Source of the DNA: Deltaproteobacteria bacterium
GTDB taxonomy: Bacteria; Myxococcota_A; UBA796; SXON01
Length of the DNA: 64,000 nt
Direction of reading: 5' to 3'
Assembly (NCBI GenBank): GCA_947445035.1
Contig: CANFCK010000003.1
Span: 62,001-126,000, forward strand
Of the stretch, positions 50,701 through 59,181 are shown one piece after another. Each line of letters starts with the position of its first letter. Position 1 is the first letter of the stretch. A model generated the notes under the pieces. It searched no databases, was not told the DNA's origin, and saw nothing but the letters and a program-made list of their open reading frames with translations. Position numbers and translations under genes: made by a program.

Positions 50701-51636
50701 TCACTCCCAGGCGTCGCTCGCGGCCGAACCCTCCTTCGACGACGAAAGCAGCTCCCGCCGCTCCTTCAAAACGGCCACCACCTCCCCCTCCCACGCCACC
50801 TGTTTGGCGTAGCTCACACCTCGGTCGTAACACAGGAGCGCCTTGGTCCTCGGCCCCTCGGCCTTGCGCGCGATCTCCACCCGATAGATCGCGGCCTGAT
50901 CCTCGGTGAGCGAGGCCGGCGGCGGAGAAACCACCAGGTCATCGGCAAGCGCCGCGTAGGTGTCCCCCACCCGCAAGAGCGCCGAAGTGATCCACTCGGG
51001 CTCCTCGGTCTTGATCACTTCGTACAGCAGCTTCTCCGCTTCTGACAAGGCGCGGACGCGCTCGCGGAGGTCTCGCCTCAGCTTGGCGGAGCGCGTCGTC
51101 AAGCTCAGCCGGTCGCCGCGATCCGCAGCCGAGTCCAAGAGCGCGAACCGACCGCGACCCACCATCCACGAGTGGCGATCGGCGTCTTTGACGTCCGCAA
51201 GGCCACGCCGAATCTGACGCTGGCCGCGCGCCGTGCGCCCGGCGCGAACATCAAGGACCCCGGCTTGGATGCGCAGCACCGGCACGAAGTCCGGGTTGAG
51301 CCCGTGCGCGGACTGCAAGGCGCGCAGCTCGTCGCTGGCCTCCCCTCCCCGTCCCAGATCGTCGAGCACCACCACCAGGTGGTACCGCGCCTCCAGACCC
51401 ACGTCCCCGCCGAGCTCGATCGCCGCGCGGAGGTACGGCTCGGCCGCCTTCTGCCGCCAGGCCAGTTCTTCCACGATGCCGCGTTCCAGGAGCCACCGGC
51501 CCTCGTCGGCCTCATCGACGAGCGGGTGCAGGGCGTCCAGGAGCGAGGCCGCGCCCACCAGATCACCGGCACGACGAATCTCGATTGCCTGGTCCAGAAT
51601 GCCGGCCCAGGCGGCCGCGACGAGGAGGAGCGACAT
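50701..51636 (-). CDS. Exported TPR-like helical protein
   Basis: A 311-residue protein with a short uncharged signal peptide (MSLLLVAAAWAG, cleavage near 12). The rest is helical with TPR-like repeats in the first half (AIEIRRAGDLVGAASLLDAL, AWRQKAAEPYLRAAIELGG, ARYHLVVVLDDLGRGGEASDEL). A second region (ALSEAEKLLYEVIKTEEPEWITSALLRVGDTYAAL) recalls tetratricopeptide tails of periplasmic assembly proteins. The start at ATG 51636 was chosen for the signal peptide. The frame extends to 51696, which would overlap the divergent Uma2 gene. The function is unknown. Confidence 0.62.
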   Translation of the reverse strand: MSLLLVAAAWAGILDQAIEIRRAGDLVGAASLLDALHPLVDEADEGRWLLERGIVEELAWRQKAAEPYLRAAIELGGDVGLEARYHLVVVLDDLGRGGEASDELRALQSAHGLNPDFVPVLRIQAGVLDVRAGRTARGQRQIRRGLADVKDADRHSWMVGRGRFALLDSAADRGDRLSLTTRSAKLRRDLRERVRALSEAEKLLYEVIKTEEPEWITSALLRVGDTYAALADDLVVSPPPASLTEDQAAIYRVEIARKAEGPRTKALLCYDRGVSYAKQVAWEGEVVAVLKERRELLSSSKEGSAASDAWE

Positions 51637-51682
51637 GGGGAAGCCTGACCATGAGGATGCCACGGAGTTCCCGAGATCGCAG

Positions 51683-51688
51683 TACACT
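51683..51688 (+). promoter_or_regulatory. Candidate leaderless -10 for the Uma2 gene
   Basis: TACACT (within CAGTACACT) ends 6 nt before ATG 51695. Confidence 0.4.
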
Positions 51689-51694
51689 CTCGTC

Positions 51695-52483
51695 ATGAAG
51701 CGCCCCTCGCCGATGTCCGCGCTCGGTCCGTTCCGTGCCGACCAGCTCCGGTCGGGCGACCCCTACGAACTCAGCCGCGGCCACGCCATCCGTGTCTCCC
51801 CGACCGGCGGGCAGGGCTCAGGTGCAAACTTGCTCGGCGGGGCGGTGATCTTGACTGATCCTGCAGTGAAGAACGCGGGCGTGGACGCCGGTTTCGCGCC
51901 TACCCACAACACGCTGAGGGCGCCCGACATCGCGATCCTCCCGGAAAACCCAGCGCCCGGGTGGGTGCAGGGTGTCCCTCCGCTCGCGATCGAGTACGCA
52001 GGACCCGGTCAAGACGAAGAGAAGCTGGCGGAAAAGATCGCGGACCTGCTCGCGCACGGCACCCAGCACATGTGGGTGGTTCGGCTCAGTCCGATCCCAC
52101 GGGTGGAGGTCTGGCACCCCGACGGCTCGATGAGCGTGGTCAACGCGGGCGAGCTGCTCTCGGCTCCCGGCTTTCTTGCCAACGACATCCCTGCCGAGGC
52201 GCTGTGGAGCCCGGCGGCCGGCGAGCGCGTGATCATGCGGAACATGCTTCAGCGCTACGGGTACCAAGACCTCGACGAGGTGCGCCTCGAAGGGCGCGAG
52301 GAAGGGCGCGAGGCGGGCCAAGCCCACGGCCTGCGCGAGGCCATCCACGCCGCGATGGCGGCCCGCGGCGCGCCGCTGTCCGAGGCCGAAGGCGCGAGCC
52401 TGAACGAGGAGAAGACACTGGACAGCCTCCGGGCGCTGATGCTCGCCGCGGTTCGCGGAGAGCCAATCACGCTCGGCGACTGA
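51695..52483 (+). CDS. Uma2 (DUF820) family PD-(D/E)XK nuclease-like protein
   Basis: A 262-residue protein with a Uma2/DUF820 domain (about 15-190), a PD-(D/E)XK-like fold often annotated as putative restriction endonuclease. The core shows RAPDIAILPEN (the Asp of the motif), PLAIEYAGPGQDEEKLAEKI (Glu in place of the usual E-x-K strand, with Lys downstream) and HMWVVRLSPIPRVEVWHPDG. A charged helical tail with the repeated element EGREEGREAG follows, as in many Uma2 and Rpn-like proteins. The in vivo target is unknown, and these genes are usually not linked to methyltransferases. The 3' end overlaps the O-antigen ligase gene by 17 bp. Confidence 0.8.
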   Translation: MKRPSPMSALGPFRADQLRSGDPYELSRGHAIRVSPTGGQGSGANLLGGAVILTDPAVKNAGVDAGFAPTHNTLRAPDIAILPENPAPGWVQGVPPLAIEYAGPGQDEEKLAEKIADLLAHGTQHMWVVRLSPIPRVEVWHPDGSMSVVNAGELLSAPGFLANDIPAEALWSPAAGERVIMRNMLQRYGYQDLDEVRLEGREEGREAGQAHGLREAIHAAMAARGAPLSEAEGASLNEEKTLDSLRALMLAAVRGEPITLGD

Positions 52484-53453
52484 GTCCCAGCACCGCCACC
52501 CAGGCGAACGCCGCGCGAGTCACCTCCAGGTCCCCAACGGTGTCCTGGGTGAGCCCCCCGACCAAGACACCCGCGAGCCCCGCGGCCGCGCCCCGGTGCC
52601 CGAATCGCCAGACCACGCTGGCGAGCGCCAAGAGCGCAATCCAGCCAGCGCCGCCGAGGGTCGCCGCAAGCTGGATGTAGCTGTCGTGGGCGTGGTTGGG
52701 GAACCAGAACCCCGGCTGCAGCCGTTCGTACCCGGAGGCTGACGCTGCGGCGTACCCCCCTGCTCCCGCGTGCCCGGGCGGCACCAGAAGCCCGCCTGTC
52801 CACAAAACCGCCCGCTGGCCGAGCTCGGAGGTCCGGGCCAGAAAGGTGAGCCCAGCCAGGGTTGCGACGGCACCGGCCGCGAAGGCCGAGAGGGCCCCGG
52901 CACCGAGCCCGATGAGGGCCGCAACGCCGAGCGCGATCGGCGCCGCATCGCTGCCGCTGGCCACCACCCCCACGCCGACCAGGCAGGCCACGACCCAGCT
53001 ACGACGCGCCACCGCCACGGCGAAGGGCGGAACCAGCGCGTACGCCAGCGTCAGGTGGTGGCTGAGCGTGCCCCGCGGGTCCAGGCCGACTCCCCGCTGC
53101 GACAGCGCTATCACCGATGCGACGGCAGCCGCGGCCAACGCAATGCGGCACCGTCGCTCCACCCAGTCGGGCGCATCCGGAAGGCCCGCCAGGCCCACCA
53201 GCGGGGCCAGCGCCCACCCCCCGCTCAGCCCGGCGCGCAGCTCCCCGCTGGCAAGGGCGGTCAGCGCCCCGACGCCCAAGACCAGCAGGCCCGCCGATGC
53301 CCACGGCAAGTCCAGGAACCTTCGCGCGCGCCCGTCGACGATCGCAAGGACCAGGAGCACGGCACACCCGAGCTCCATCGCGGCAGTCGACAGCGGCAGC
53401 GCCGCAAGCGTGAACCACACCACTCCCTCTCGGACGCGCTCGGCGCGGGTCAT
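52467..53453 (-). CDS. O-antigen ligase/polymerase-like membrane protein
   Basis: A 328-residue multi-TM protein of the Wzy/WaaL (O-antigen ligase-like) family, with about ten hydrophobic helices. The diagnostic motif is in the penultimate periplasmic loop: FWFPNHAHDSYIQLAATLGGAGWIALLAL, matching the family HxHNxxLxxxxxxG pattern. WaaL joins O-antigen to lipid A core at the periplasmic face. It is third in an operon: nucleotidyltransferase-like, GT4, then this gene, joined by GTGA and ATGA overlaps. Confidence 0.8.
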   Translation of the reverse strand: MTRAERVREGVVWFTLAALPLSTAAMELGCAVLLVLAIVDGRARRFLDLPWASAGLLVLGVGALTALASGELRAGLSGGWALAPLVGLAGLPDAPDWVERRCRIALAAAAVASVIALSQRGVGLDPRGTLSHHLTLAYALVPPFAVAVARRSWVVACLVGVGVVASGSDAAPIALGVAALIGLGAGALSAFAAGAVATLAGLTFLARTSELGQRAVLWTGGLLVPPGHAGAGGYAAASASGYERLQPGFWFPNHAHDSYIQLAATLGGAGWIALLALASVVWRFGHRGAAAGLAGVLVGGLTQDTVGDLEVTRAAFAWVAVLGLSRRA

Positions 53454-54580
53454 CGGCTCATCACGCGCTCGTACACGGCCATCGTGCGAGCGGCGACGTC
53501 ATCCCAGCCGAAGCGCTCCAGCACCCGCGCTCGGCCCAACTCACCCATCCGGGTCATGGCCTCGGCCGGCGCGGACTCGGCCTTTTGGAGCGCCCGCGCC
53601 CACGCGGCTACGTCGTCTACCGGCACTCGCCATCCGGCAAGGCCCCCGTGTACCTCTTCGTTGGGCGCGATGTCCGAGGTCAAAAGCGGCAACCCGGCCG
53701 CCATCGCCTCCATCAGGGCCAGCGGAAGGCCCTCCACGCGGCTGGGAAAGACAAAGGCACGGGCGTGGCCCAGCAGCATCCGCTTCTCGAGCCCAAAGCG
53801 TGGCCCGGTGAAGATCACCTGGGCCTCCGACGCGGCCCGGCGCAGCTGCGAGACGAATCCCGTGGTGTACGCAGCGCCGCCGGTGATCACCACCGGAAGG
53901 CGGGAGCGCGCCGCGTTCGCCGCCGCCACCAGGGTTTCGAGTCCTTTTTCCGGGACCAGCCGGCCCAGGAAAAGAAAGTATTCGCCCGGCCGCAGCATGG
54001 GAAAGATCGCGGGATCCCAAGCCACTGGAACGTGCGGATCGACGCCGTTGGGGATGACGTCTACGCCCGCGGCACCCGCCTCGCGCAGCCAAGGCGCCAT
54101 CTCCTCCGAAACGCTGACCACCGCGTCGGCAGAGCGGGCACCGACGGCCGCGCTCGAGATCAACACCTGCCGGGCGACCGGACCCCACTTCTGCCGGGTC
54201 CAGTCGCGCCCGTGGAAGGTCACCACCGACCGCCGACCCAGCGCTCGCGCCACCGGCGAGAATAGCGCCGGCCCGCAGGCGTGGATGTGCACGACGTCGT
54301 GACGCAGACACGCTCGTGGCGCCGCGAGCGCGGTGTGCACCAGCGCCTCACCACTGCGCGTGTAGATCGTCGCAGAGTCCGCGAGGCGCACCCCCTCCCG
54401 ATAGCAGGCGCCGTGCGGATTGTAGCGCTCGCGGCAGTAGACGGTGACATGCGCACCCAGAGCCACGAGTCTCGGGGCGAGCGCCGCGACGTGGGCCTCG
54501 ACGCCGCCCTCTGGTCCCCAGGGCGCGCGCAAGCCGGCAAAGGCCACGAACAACCGATCCCGGCGGGCAGCGCGACTCAC
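53450..54580 (-). CDS. GT4-family glycosyltransferase
   Basis: A 376-residue GT-B glycosyltransferase. The N-terminal acceptor domain has WGPEGGVEAHVAALAPRL and HIHACGPALFSP. The C-terminal donor domain has FLFLGRLVPEKGLETLVAAA, IFTGPRFG and the nucleotide-sugar motif FPSRVEGLPLALMEAMAAGLP with the retaining-type E-x7-E pattern. GTG 54580 forms a GTGA overlap with the upstream gene and yields a normal N-terminus. A frame to 54631 would overlap more. It probably builds an LPS or exopolysaccharide unit. Confidence 0.88.
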   Translation of the reverse strand: MSRAARRDRLFVAFAGLRAPWGPEGGVEAHVAALAPRLVALGAHVTVYCRERYNPHGACYREGVRLADSATIYTRSGEALVHTALAAPRACLRHDVVHIHACGPALFSPVARALGRRSVVTFHGRDWTRQKWGPVARQVLISSAAVGARSADAVVSVSEEMAPWLREAGAAGVDVIPNGVDPHVPVAWDPAIFPMLRPGEYFLFLGRLVPEKGLETLVAAANAARSRLPVVITGGAAYTTGFVSQLRRAASEAQVIFTGPRFGLEKRMLLGHARAFVFPSRVEGLPLALMEAMAAGLPLLTSDIAPNEEVHGGLAGWRVPVDDVAAWARALQKAESAPAEAMTRMGELGRARVLERFGWDDVAARTMAVYERVMSR

Positions 54581-55428
54581 TCCTCGAGGCCGACGGCGGC
54601 ACAGCGGCGCGCATACTCGGCATTGACCCACCCGGAGTAGTCGTGGAGGTGATTGGTTGCCACCCCCGTGCCGCGTTGAAAGCGGCGGGTGCGCTCCGCC
54701 TCCGGCAGCCAGGCGTAGCGGCGCTCCCAGAGCCGATCGATGGCCTCGGCGCCCAGGCGCTCAACCGCCGCCGGGACCAGGGCCTCGACCGAGCTGCGCA
54801 GCGCGGCCGCCGATGCACGCGGGGCAGCCTCGGCACGAGCCAGGGCAAACGCCTGACCGGGCACGCGAGAGGCAAGCCACGGATTCTCGCGCAGCAGCGC
54901 CGAACACGCCACCGGTCCGAACATCGGGATGGCCGTGGCCAGCTCTACCGCGTGGAACATGCTGCGCTGAGGCAGGGCCAAGCTGTCAGTTGCAAGCAGA
55001 TAGTTGGTGCAGAGGCTCTCCCGAAGCGGCCCCGGCAGCACTCGACGCGCCGCGTGGAGTCCGGCCTTGACGGTCCAAACCCGCCCTGGCTCGACCAGGA
55101 GCATGAAATCGACGTCGCCGCCGGGCTCGGCGCTGAGCTTGCTGAGGCCGCCGGTGACCAGCACGCCGCGGACGAACGGCGTCGCGGCCAGAACGCTCGC
55201 GGCCCGTCTGGCGCGGCCCCACTGGCGTTCGGCCTCGACGCTGCGCTCTTGCCGCCGCGCTCGGTCCCCTCCCCGTCCGGCGCGGAAGGCCCACACCCCC
55301 TCCACCTCGATGGCGCCGGACCGCACGGCCTGCGCCACGGCCGCCTCGGTCGGGTCACCACAGAGCGCCGAAAGTTCGTCCCGCCGCAGCGGGTGCCGGA
55401 AGATGTCGAAGTACAGCACCATGCGCAC
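54577..55428 (-). CDS. Nucleotidyltransferase-like protein of a glycan operon
   Basis: A 283-residue protein of a nucleotidyltransferase-like family often found in polysaccharide clusters. An N-terminal winged-helix-like segment (MVLYFDIFRHPLRRDELSALCG, matching the family pattern YFDIFDYPLTxxE) is followed by a Pol-beta-like core with VTGGLSKLSAEPGGDVDFMLLVE (the Gly-Gly/Ser and DxD elements) and a helical C-terminal half. The start is GTG 55428 or ATG 55422. Longer frames upstream overlap the divergent lipoprotein gene. The substrate and role are unknown. It is coupled to the GT4 gene (GTGA). Confidence 0.7.
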   Translation of the reverse strand: MRMVLYFDIFRHPLRRDELSALCGDPTEAAVAQAVRSGAIEVEGVWAFRAGRGGDRARRQERSVEAERQWGRARRAASVLAATPFVRGVLVTGGLSKLSAEPGGDVDFMLLVEPGRVWTVKAGLHAARRVLPGPLRESLCTNYLLATDSLALPQRSMFHAVELATAIPMFGPVACSALLRENPWLASRVPGQAFALARAEAAPRASAAALRSSVEALVPAAVERLGAEAIDRLWERRYAWLPEAERTRRFQRGTGVATNHLHDYSGWVNAEYARRCAAVGLEE

Positions 55429-55463
55429 GACATCCTCGCCGCGCGCTGCCCGTGGCTTTGGGC

Positions 55464-55469
55464 TATGCT
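55464..55469 (+). promoter_or_regulatory. Candidate -10 of the acidic lipoprotein gene
   Basis: TATGCT lies 17 nt before ATG 55487, with a strong GGAGGA ribosome binding site (55477-55482) between. This is a conventional leadered start that contrasts with the leaderless ones. Confidence 0.4.
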
Positions 55470-55486
55470 CGGCGGCGGAGGAAGAA

Positions 55487-56551
55487 ATGCGCCTGTCCAT
55501 GTTTGTGGTGCCACTCGTCGTGCTGGTTGGCTGCCCCGGTCCCGAGGACAGCGGCAAAGGCGAAACCGCCGGCACGGATGATACCGCGAGTGGTGGTGGC
55601 GAGCAGGACAACTGGTCACCGGCCGGGAGCGGCACCGCCTACTTCGTCGACGGCGAATCGGACAACTCGTTGTTCACCCTGGAGCTCACCGGCGCCAACG
55701 AACCACGGGACGGTGACGCGTACTACGGCTTCGTCAGCGTCGGCGTCGATGGCGACCCGGTGGCCTTGGGCGAAATCCAGGTCAATGGCGAAGACGTCTC
55801 ATTCACCTCTGACATCGGAGAAAACGCGATCCTGGCCGGCTACAGCCACTTCGAGGCTTGGTCCAGCGACGGCGACGGGGACGAGCCTGACGGCGACGCC
55901 GTCTGGGAAGGCGACCTCGACACCACCGTGTTCGACGTGCTCCAACGCCTGTTGATCGCCAATCCGGACACCCCGACGGGCGAAGGCTCGCTGCGCGCCC
56001 TCGAAAGCCACCTGGAGTTCCTCCGCGACGAGACGGACGCGGCGTCCAACGGCGGCCTCACCCTTGACGAGCTCGCGCTGGTCGGGGAAATGGTCGGCAA
56101 CGCGCTGCAGGATCCGCCTGAGGACTCCAACAACGACGCCGACGAAGACTTCTTCGACGACAACCTCGCCGTCCACTCCGACGACGAAAAGGGCGACGGC
56201 ATCGGCTACATCGAGCTGATCATCGCCGACTTCACCGCCGCTGCCGCGGCGATTCCCGATCCCCGCGACCCGATCCGCACCTACATCGAAGAAGCGTATG
56301 ACGGCCTGGACCTCACCGAATACACGGTCAAGACCTTCTCGGCCGACTCCGCGCGGGACACCGGCAGCGCCAGCACCACCGCCGTGAGCGAGAACCTGCT
56401 GGACGACGTGTCGGAAGACATGACGCTGTGCCTCGAGGGCGGCGACGTGGACGAAGACGGCGTGATCAACCCGCAGGTCGAGGTCGGCATCGAATGGGCG
56501 ATCGAACGGTCGAGCTTCATGGCTCATATGACCGTGAACGTCGCCCGATAG
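55487..56551 (+). CDS. Highly acidic lipoprotein
   Basis: A 354-residue lipoprotein (MRLSMFVVPLVVLVGC, Cys at 16) with a D/S/T/G/E-rich tether (PEDSGKGETAGTDDTASGGG). The mature protein is very acidic and contains a beta-rich N-terminal part (about 40-140) and a helical middle with clusters of Asp and Asn (DSNNDADEDFFDD, DVDEDGVINPQ) that may bind calcium. It contains two late hydrophobic stretches but no TM helix. No family is recognised. The ribosome binding site GGAGGA is unusually strong. The GT2 gene follows after 9 bp. Confidence 0.68.
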   Translation: MRLSMFVVPLVVLVGCPGPEDSGKGETAGTDDTASGGGEQDNWSPAGSGTAYFVDGESDNSLFTLELTGANEPRDGDAYYGFVSVGVDGDPVALGEIQVNGEDVSFTSDIGENAILAGYSHFEAWSSDGDGDEPDGDAVWEGDLDTTVFDVLQRLLIANPDTPTGEGSLRALESHLEFLRDETDAASNGGLTLDELALVGEMVGNALQDPPEDSNNDADEDFFDDNLAVHSDDEKGDGIGYIELIIADFTAAAAAIPDPRDPIRTYIEEAYDGLDLTEYTVKTFSADSARDTGSASTTAVSENLLDDVSEDMTLCLEGGDVDEDGVINPQVEVGIEWAIERSSFMAHMTVNVAR

Positions 56552-56560
56552 GCACGTTGT

Positions 56561-57979
56561 ATGGTTGCGGTGGCCGCGTTGGTCGCGGGGGTGCTGCTGG
56601 TCCTGGCAGCCCAGGCGGCGCATCGCTTGGTGCATGCGTTCTGGTTCTGGCGCTGGCGCGCCCGGCCACCTCGCGTCGCGGCCCCGCCCATGGACCTGCC
56701 GTCCGTCACGGTACAGCTTCCGGTCTACAACGAGCGGGACGTGGTCGCGGGCCTGGTGGACGCGGTGGCGAGCTTGGACTGGCCGCCGGAGCGCCTGTCG
56801 ATCCAGCTGCTCGACGATTCGACGGACGACACCGGCGCGATGGCCGCCGGGGCGATCGCCAGGGCGCGAGCGGCAGGGCTCTCCGTGGCGGTCCTTCGTC
56901 GGGACCACCGGCTGGGGTTCAAGGCGGGCGCGCTCGGCGCCGGCATGGCGGCGTCTGAGTCCGCCTACTTCGCGATCTTCGACGCGGACTTCCGACCCCA
57001 ACCCGACTTCCTGCGCCGAATCATGCCCAGCTTCGAAGGGAATCGCGTCGGGATGGTGCAAGCGCGTTGGGGCCACGACAACGCCGATGCCAGCTCACTC
57101 ACAGCGGCGCAGGCGGTCATCCTGGACGCCCATTTCACCGTCGAGCACCTGGGTCGCAATCGCGCCGGGCACTGGTTCAACTTCAACGGAACCGCCGGCG
57201 TGTGGCAACGCGCGGCCGTCGAGGACGCGGGCGGTTGGCAGGGCGACACCCTGACCGAGGATCTGGACCTGAGCTACCGCGCCCAGTTGGTCGGTTGGCG
57301 ATGTGTCTATCGCGATGACGTGGTGGTGCCGGGCGCACTCCCGTCGACGATGCCGGCGCTCCTTGCGCAGCAGCGCCGCTGGGCGATGGGATCGATCGCA
57401 ACCCTGAGGAAGCTCGGACGGCGGATCCTACGCGCCGATGCGCCGGCGGCGACGAAGTGGGAGGCGCTGGTGCACTTGTCCGGAAATCTGGCCTGGCCGC
57501 TCGCGCTTTTGCTTGCCGTCCTTGTCCCGGTCCTGGCCTCGTTGGGCAAGCTGAACCCCGCGGTGGAGGCTGCGGGGCTCGCCGCCGTACTGTTCGGAAC
57601 CTCGTCGCAAGTGCTCGTCTTTTCCCTTCCCGGCCGCCGGGGGGCGGGCGACATCGCTTTGGCGCTCGCCCTCTGCCTGGGCCTCGCGGCGTCGCAAACC
57701 CGCGCCGTCTTCGACGCGCTCGTCGCGCCGGCCGGCGAATTTGTTCGCACCCCCAAATCGGGGCCCCGCGGCACCAGCTACGTCGATGCGGTGGGCCCGC
57801 GCCTCCCGATCGAGCTGATCCTGGGCGGCTGGCAGGTTGTCGGCCTCGGCGCCGCCCTCGCCCAAGGCAACCTGAGGAGCGTCCCCTTCCTGGCCTTGCT
57901 CGCGGCCGGATTTCTGTGGGTGGGATGCGGCCGGACAATCCAGAAACGGGGGAAAGGGCTCGCCGCCCTCTCCCCCTAA
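56561..57979 (+). CDS. Processive GT2 glycosyltransferase (cellulose/glucomannan synthase-like)
   Basis: A 472-residue membrane glycosyltransferase of the CESA/CSLA-like branch of GT2. One N-terminal TM helix (about 3-25), the GT-A domain with DDSTD (85-89), DAD (141-143), TED (232-234) and QRRW (271-274), then four or five C-terminal TM helices from about 305. The motif set (D, DxD, TED, Q/RxxRW) marks processive beta-glycan synthases that extrude polymer through the membrane. No PilZ domain is visible. It may be co-transcribed with the preceding lipoprotein, but a shared role is not evident. Confidence 0.9.
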   Translation: MVAVAALVAGVLLVLAAQAAHRLVHAFWFWRWRARPPRVAAPPMDLPSVTVQLPVYNERDVVAGLVDAVASLDWPPERLSIQLLDDSTDDTGAMAAGAIARARAAGLSVAVLRRDHRLGFKAGALGAGMAASESAYFAIFDADFRPQPDFLRRIMPSFEGNRVGMVQARWGHDNADASSLTAAQAVILDAHFTVEHLGRNRAGHWFNFNGTAGVWQRAAVEDAGGWQGDTLTEDLDLSYRAQLVGWRCVYRDDVVVPGALPSTMPALLAQQRRWAMGSIATLRKLGRRILRADAPAATKWEALVHLSGNLAWPLALLLAVLVPVLASLGKLNPAVEAAGLAAVLFGTSSQVLVFSLPGRRGAGDIALALALCLGLAASQTRAVFDALVAPAGEFVRTPKSGPRGTSYVDAVGPRLPIELILGGWQVVGLGAALAQGNLRSVPFLALLAAGFLWVGCGRTIQKRGKGLAALSP

Positions 57980-58067
57980 CGCGCCATATCCTCCTGCCTC
58001 CAACCTGCGGTTTCCGGCCTGCGCCGCCTGTCGCGCAACTAGCGCGCCGGGCGTGCCGCTCCCCCCC

Positions 58068-59168
58068 TCACCGCTGTCCCCGCGGAAAGCCCGGCGCCAG
58101 CGAAGCGACCACGACCAGGCGCGGCACTTTCCCGAACGGATCATCCACCACGAGAGCATCGCGCGGGGCCACCATCGCCGCCGACTCCACCCGGGCGTCG
58201 ACGCCGCAACGACGTAAGGGCGCGGGGTTGGTACAGCCCGTCACGACCAGTCGATACCGCGCCAGCAGGAGTGCCAGCACGACCAGCCGCTGGGTGCCAC
58301 CTCCCTCGGGAGGCGGGCCCGCGAGCACCCCCGCCCACGGGTACGGCAGCCGCTCTGCGAGCGCGGCAAATGCCCGCTCTCCGGAGCCCTCCCCCATGCC
58401 CTCGGGGCAGGCCGCCTCTACGTACAGCGTCGCGCCGGGGCGCAGGGGCGGGCGCGCCGACAGTCCGACATAGGTGGCGGCCCGACTGGCCTGGTAGAAG
58501 TTCACCGCCTTCTGCACCGGCACCTTCAAGATTACGGCATCGACGGGCTCATCCACGTCCACCCAGCACGACAGCGACGACGCGGCCTCTCGTACGACTC
58601 GGCGCGGCTCGCCCGCGAACCACCGCCCCCCCGCGGTGTTGAGCGCCCAGACGCAGCCCGCCGCTGCGCCCAGCGCGTCCACCACCTCCCGAAACGGGTT
58701 CCCATCCAGGTTTCCGAGACCCACCCCGGGGGCAGTCACCCGGTCGCGATGGTGGAGGGCGTCGATCGTCGCGCGCGCGCCCAACCCCACCGACACCGCC
58801 TTGTGGCCCCCGGAAAAGCCCGCGTACTGATGAAGCTCCACGATGCCCACGCCGAGGATGACGTCGGCGGCGGCAAGCGCACGCGAGATGCCCCCGGGGA
58901 CCCCATCAACGACCGCCGTCAAAACGACATCATCGGGATCGTGCTGCACCACCGGAAAGGGCGACGCGGGCTGCTCGGCTGGCGACATCGGGCGGTGCAG
59001 TCCCAACCCCACGTGGGCGGTCGCCTCGCCCACCCAAGGTCGCAGCGCCGCCAGCGCTGCCGGAACATCGACCGGTCGCGTGCCGTCGGGAATGGCGATG
59101 GCAACCCGCTGCCCGCGTGGCGGGGGCGAGGCGGCGATCGCCTCTTCGGGGGTGGCGAAGCCGAGCAT
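58068..59168 (-). CDS. larA: LarA-family nickel-dependent racemase-like protein
   Basis: A 366-residue protein of the LarA (lactate racemase) family. Conserved elements: IPDGTRP (28-32 region with the substrate Arg), LHRPMSPAE (His58), LHQYAGFSGGHKAVSVG (His113, and Lys123 at the place where LarA binds the pyridinium dithiocarboxylate nickel cofactor) and GNLDGNPF. The cofactor-synthesis genes larB, larC and larE are not in the window. The substrate may be another 2-hydroxy acid, since LarA homologues are diverse. The gene lies 13 bp after the GT-C transferase and may have its own TAGGAT element 10 nt before ATG 59168. Confidence 0.85.
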   Translation of the reverse strand: MLGFATPEEAIAASPPPRGQRVAIAIPDGTRPVDVPAALAALRPWVGEATAHVGLGLHRPMSPAEQPASPFPVVQHDPDDVVLTAVVDGVPGGISRALAAADVILGVGIVELHQYAGFSGGHKAVSVGLGARATIDALHHRDRVTAPGVGLGNLDGNPFREVVDALGAAAGCVWALNTAGGRWFAGEPRRVVREAASSLSCWVDVDEPVDAVILKVPVQKAVNFYQASRAATYVGLSARPPLRPGATLYVEAACPEGMGEGSGERAFAALAERLPYPWAGVLAGPPPEGGGTQRLVVLALLLARYRLVVTGCTNPAPLRRCGVDARVESAAMVAPRDALVVDDPFGKVPRLVVVASLAPGFPRGQR

Positions 59169-59181
59169 GGGTGGTTCTATC

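Noticed and set aside
51695..52483. Uma2 gene considered as part of a restriction-modification system
   Set aside because: No methyltransferase or specificity gene is adjacent, and Uma2 genes commonly occur alone. The 42119 methyltransferase is a small-molecule type and far away.
57980..58067. 88-bp convergent gap with a CGCGC/GCGCG inverted repeat
   Set aside because: A 5-bp stem without a T-run in GC-rich DNA is expected by chance. Nothing else is recognisable there.
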